Shown: positions 61,975 to 64,000 of the stretch, piece by piece
How the letters are laid out: each line of letters begins with the position of its first letter
Position numbering within the stretch: the stretch's first letter is position 1
From: Rahnella laticis
GTDB taxonomy: Bacteria > Pseudomonadota > Gammaproteobacteria > Enterobacterales > Enterobacteriaceae
Length of the DNA: 64,000 bases
Reading direction: 5' to 3'
Assembly (NCBI RefSeq): GCF_015644585.1
Contig: NZ_JADOBI010000018.1
Coordinates: 1 to 64,000 of the forward strand
The notes under the pieces: generated by a model
What the model was told of the DNA's origin: nothing
The model's input: the letters and a program-made list of their open reading frames with translations, nothing else
Database searches by the model: none
Position numbers and translations under genes: made by a program

Positions 61975-63039
61975 ATGGCTATTGATGAGAACAAGCAAAA
62001 GGCGTTAGCTGCAGCACTGGGCCAGATTGAAAAGCAATTCGGTAAAGGCTCCATCATGCGTCTGGGTGAAGATCGCTCTATGGACGTGGAAACGATCTCT
62101 ACCGGCTCTTTGTCTCTGGATATCGCGTTAGGCGCTGGCGGTTTGCCAATGGGCCGTATCGTGGAAATTTACGGGCCGGAATCTTCCGGTAAAACGACGC
62201 TGACTTTGCAGGTTATCGCTGCTGCACAACGTGAAGGCAAAACCTGTGCGTTCATCGATGCGGAACACGCACTGGATCCTATCTACGCTAAGAAATTGGG
62301 CGTAGATATCGATAACCTGCTGTGTTCTCAGCCGGATACCGGTGAGCAGGCGCTGGAAATTTGTGATGCGCTGACCCGTTCAGGTGCGGTTGACGTTATC
62401 ATCGTTGACTCCGTCGCGGCTCTGACACCGAAAGCTGAAATTGAAGGCGAAATCGGCGACTCTCACATGGGCCTCGCGGCACGTATGATGAGCCAGGCAA
62501 TGCGTAAACTCGCGGGTAACCTGAAAAACGCCAACACCTTGCTGATCTTCATCAACCAGATCCGTATGAAAATCGGTGTGATGTTCGGTAACCCGGAAAC
62601 CACAACCGGCGGTAACGCACTGAAATTCTATGCTTCTGTTCGTCTGGATATCCGTCGTATCGGCGCTATCAAAGAAGGCGATGTCGTTGTCGGTAGCGAA
62701 ACGCGCGTGAAAGTGGTGAAGAACAAAATTGCTGCACCATTCAAACAAGCTGAATTCCAGATCATGTACGGCGAAGGCATCAACATCAACGGCGAGCTGA
62801 TCGACCTTGGCGTTAAGCACAAGATGATCGAGAAAGCCGGCGCATGGTACAGCTACAACGGTGAGAAGATTGGTCAGGGTAAAGCAAACTCCTGCAACTT
62901 CCTGAAAGAAAACCCGAAAGTAGCTGCCGAGCTGGATAAAAAACTGCGTGACCTGCTGCTGAGCGGCACCGGCGAACTGAGCGTTGCCACGACAGCTGAA
63001 GACGCTGACGACAACATGGAAACCAGCGAAGAGTTTTAA
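61975..63039 (+). CDS. recA: Recombinase RecA
   Basis: 354 residues from [26 protein letters not shown], with GAGGAG upstream; ten open codons before it are not part of the family. Strand-exchange protein and LexA coprotease. Walker [17 protein letters not shown], Walker [11 protein letters not shown], loop L1/L2 regions ([17 protein letters not shown] and [19 protein letters not shown]) and the acidic C-terminal tail ([13 protein letters not shown]) are present. Confidence 0.99.
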   Translation: MAIDENKQKALAAALGQIEKQFGKGSIMRLGEDRSMDVETISTGSLSLDIALGAGGLPMGRIVEIYGPESSGKTTLTLQVIAAAQREGKTCAFIDAEHALDPIYAKKLGVDIDNLLCSQPDTGEQALEICDALTRSGAVDVIIVDSVAALTPKAEIEGEIGDSHMGLAARMMSQAMRKLAGNLKNANTLLIFINQIRMKIGVMFGNPETTTGGNALKFYASVRLDIRRIGAIKEGDVVVGSETRVKVVKNKIAAPFKQAEFQIMYGEGININGELIDLGVKHKMIEKAGAWYSYNGEKIGQGKANSCNFLKENPKVAAELDKKLRDLLLSGTGELSVATTAEDADDNMETSEEF

Positions 63040-63068
63040 TTTCGCGGTTGTCTGACGTCACAGTCGAT

Positions 63069-63100
63069 AAAATGCCAGCCTGGTTTCAGGCTGGCATTTT
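63069..63100. terminator. Terminator between recA and recX
   Basis: AAAATGCCAGCCTG-GTTT-CAGGCTGGCATTTT, a perfect 14-bp stem. In E. coli partial read-through of the equivalent keeps RecX far below RecA. Confidence 0.93.
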
Positions 63101-63119
63101 GCATATCTGAGGGACTCCG

Positions 63120-63809
63120 ATGTCCACTGAAAAAGCACCGAATCAAAATGTCATCGATCTGAAACGACTTCTTGAAGAAGTTGAACAAAACAGTGAATCC
63201 ACACTGTTTGCGCCTCAGGAAAAAGACGCCAATGCGGCGAAAATTAATACACTTATCAGCCGCGCGATGCGTCTGCTGTCTCAGCGTGATCACGGTGAAG
63301 CCGAGCTGCGCCGTAAACTGCTTATCCCGCCCGTCCCCTTTGTAAAACCCCAGAATAAACAAAGTCGCTGGTCTTCACGTAAACGGCCAGACGAAAATGC
63401 CTTTGATGAAGATAATGCGGTAAAAGTACGCCCGGAACCACGCCCTGTGCCGGAAGAGATCCCGGAGGAACATGTACAGGCAGTTATCGATTATTGCTAC
63501 CAGCATCACTGGCTTGATGATGCCAAATTTGCCAGTCGCTATATTTCCGGTCGCAGCAACAAAGGCTACGGTGCACAACGCATTCGTTCGGAATTACTGC
63601 AGAAAGGTGTCGATAAAGAAATCATATCGACAGCGCTGGAGGAAACGGAGGTTGACTGGTGTGTTCTGGCGCGGGATATTGCCGTCAGAAAGTTTGGAGA
63701 AAATTTACCGAAAGACTGGAAAGAAAAATCGAAAGTTCTGCGTTATTTGCTTTACCGAGGCTTCTTTCAGGAAGAAATACAGTCGATTTATCGCGATTTT
63801 GACGATTGA
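63120..63809 (+). CDS. recX: Regulatory protein RecX (long form)
   Basis: 229 residues against 166 in E. coli. The three-helix repeats are visible: INTLISRAMRLLSQRDHGEAELRRKL, YCYQHHWLDDAKFASRYISGRSNKGYGAQRI and VLRYLLYRGFFQEEIQSIYR. The extra length is an N-terminal extension of about 40 residues and a polar, Pro/Glu-rich insert (about 72-118). RecX caps and inhibits RecA filaments. It is 80 bases downstream of recA, past the terminator. Confidence 0.93.
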   Translation: MSTEKAPNQNVIDLKRLLEEVEQNSESTLFAPQEKDANAAKINTLISRAMRLLSQRDHGEAELRRKLLIPPVPFVKPQNKQSRWSSRKRPDENAFDEDNAVKVRPEPRPVPEEIPEEHVQAVIDYCYQHHWLDDAKFASRYISGRSNKGYGAQRIRSELLQKGVDKEIISTALEETEVDWCVLARDIAVRKFGENLPKDWKEKSKVLRYLLYRGFFQEEIQSIYRDFDD

Positions 63810-63947
63810 CCGCATACGGTATTTTACTTCCCCGCGCAGAAATTTTATCTTATCCGCACTTTTTCGTTCGTGAGCTGTACAGATTGCTGCCATATGCAGC
63901 GTTATCCGGCTCAAGAGCCGTTCTTCCAGCATGATTCCGGGATATTT

Positions 63948-64000
63948 ATGAGCAAGAGCACCGCTGAGATCCGTCAAGCGTTTCTCGATTTCTTCCATAG
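63948..64000 (+). CDS. alaS: Alanine-tRNA ligase, first codons only
   Basis: Runs off the right edge. The 17 full codons read MSKSTAEIRQAFLDFFH, identical to the start of E. coli AlaS, and recX-alaS is the usual order. GGGA lies eight bases upstream. The 138-base gap after recX holds its promoter; no gene is seen there. Confidence 0.92.
   Translation, partial: MSKSTAEIRQAFLDFFH

Noticed and set aside
63705-63998. Minus-strand frame opposite recX end and alaS start
   Set aside because: The plus strand encodes the recognised AlaS N-terminus; the antisense frame has no support.

Overview
The window is a piece of an Enterobacterales chromosome, most likely Yersiniaceae-like (Rahnella, Ewingella or Serratia relatives). 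The evidence is the core order relA-mazG-pyrG-eno-queE, cysJIH, cysG-cysDNC-ygbE-ftsB-ispDF-truD-surE-pcm-nlpD-rpoS-mutS, then mltB-pncC-recA-recX-alaS, with proteins close to the E. coli ones. Genus is inference from gene order and protein similarity only.

Layout. 1-2473: end of a type VI secretion module (a PAAR/Rhs gene cut by the window edge, and vgrG). 2721-7897: D-galactarate/glucarate catabolism, garD divergent from garL-garR-garK, with a CRP-like site and other palindromes between them and no garP transporter gene. 8015-16697: a PLP-dependent D-amino-acid dehydratase-like enzyme, the BarA hybrid sensor kinase, rlmD, relA and mazG. 17047-21397: pyrG, eno, and queE and queD of queuosine synthesis, with a hairpin-rich intergenic repeat between the two que genes. 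21566-33518: an exported hydrolase-like protein and the whole assimilatory sulfate reduction set (cysJIH, cysG, cysDNC), interrupted by an iap-like aminopeptidase. 33743-39979: ftsB-ispD-ispF-truD-surE-pcm-nlpD-rpoS, largely overlapping genes. 40083-42659: mutS on the minus strand.

The most interesting part is an AT-rich island of about 17.2 kb (42589-59825) inserted in the 5' end of mutS. A 23-bp repeat with one mismatch flanks it. The original first codons of mutS are stranded on the far side (59790-59843, minus), while the island supplies mutS with a new start and a different N-terminus. Next to mutS lies a complete tyrosine integrase. The island carries a Hachiman anti-phage pair (hamA nuclease, hamB helicase), a small HTH gene, a four-gene overlapping block of three different tyrosine recombinases plus a small coiled-coil protein (resembling Tn554 tnpABC or gamma-mobile-trio modules), a relaxase with an accessory MobC-like protein and a cruciform that could be oriT, several small membrane or lipoproteins, and a TPR gene. 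The TPR gene has no good start of its own and appears to be joined to an upstream membrane-anchor ORF by an A9-G slippery run. The whole looks like an integrative, mobilizable element carrying defence, possibly with a second recombinase element nested in it.

59844-64000: mltB, pncC, recA with a perfect LexA box, recX behind a terminator, and the first codons of alaS. Genes of each core operon are tightly packed; rho-independent terminators separate most transcription units. No rRNA, tRNA or CRISPR array was found.
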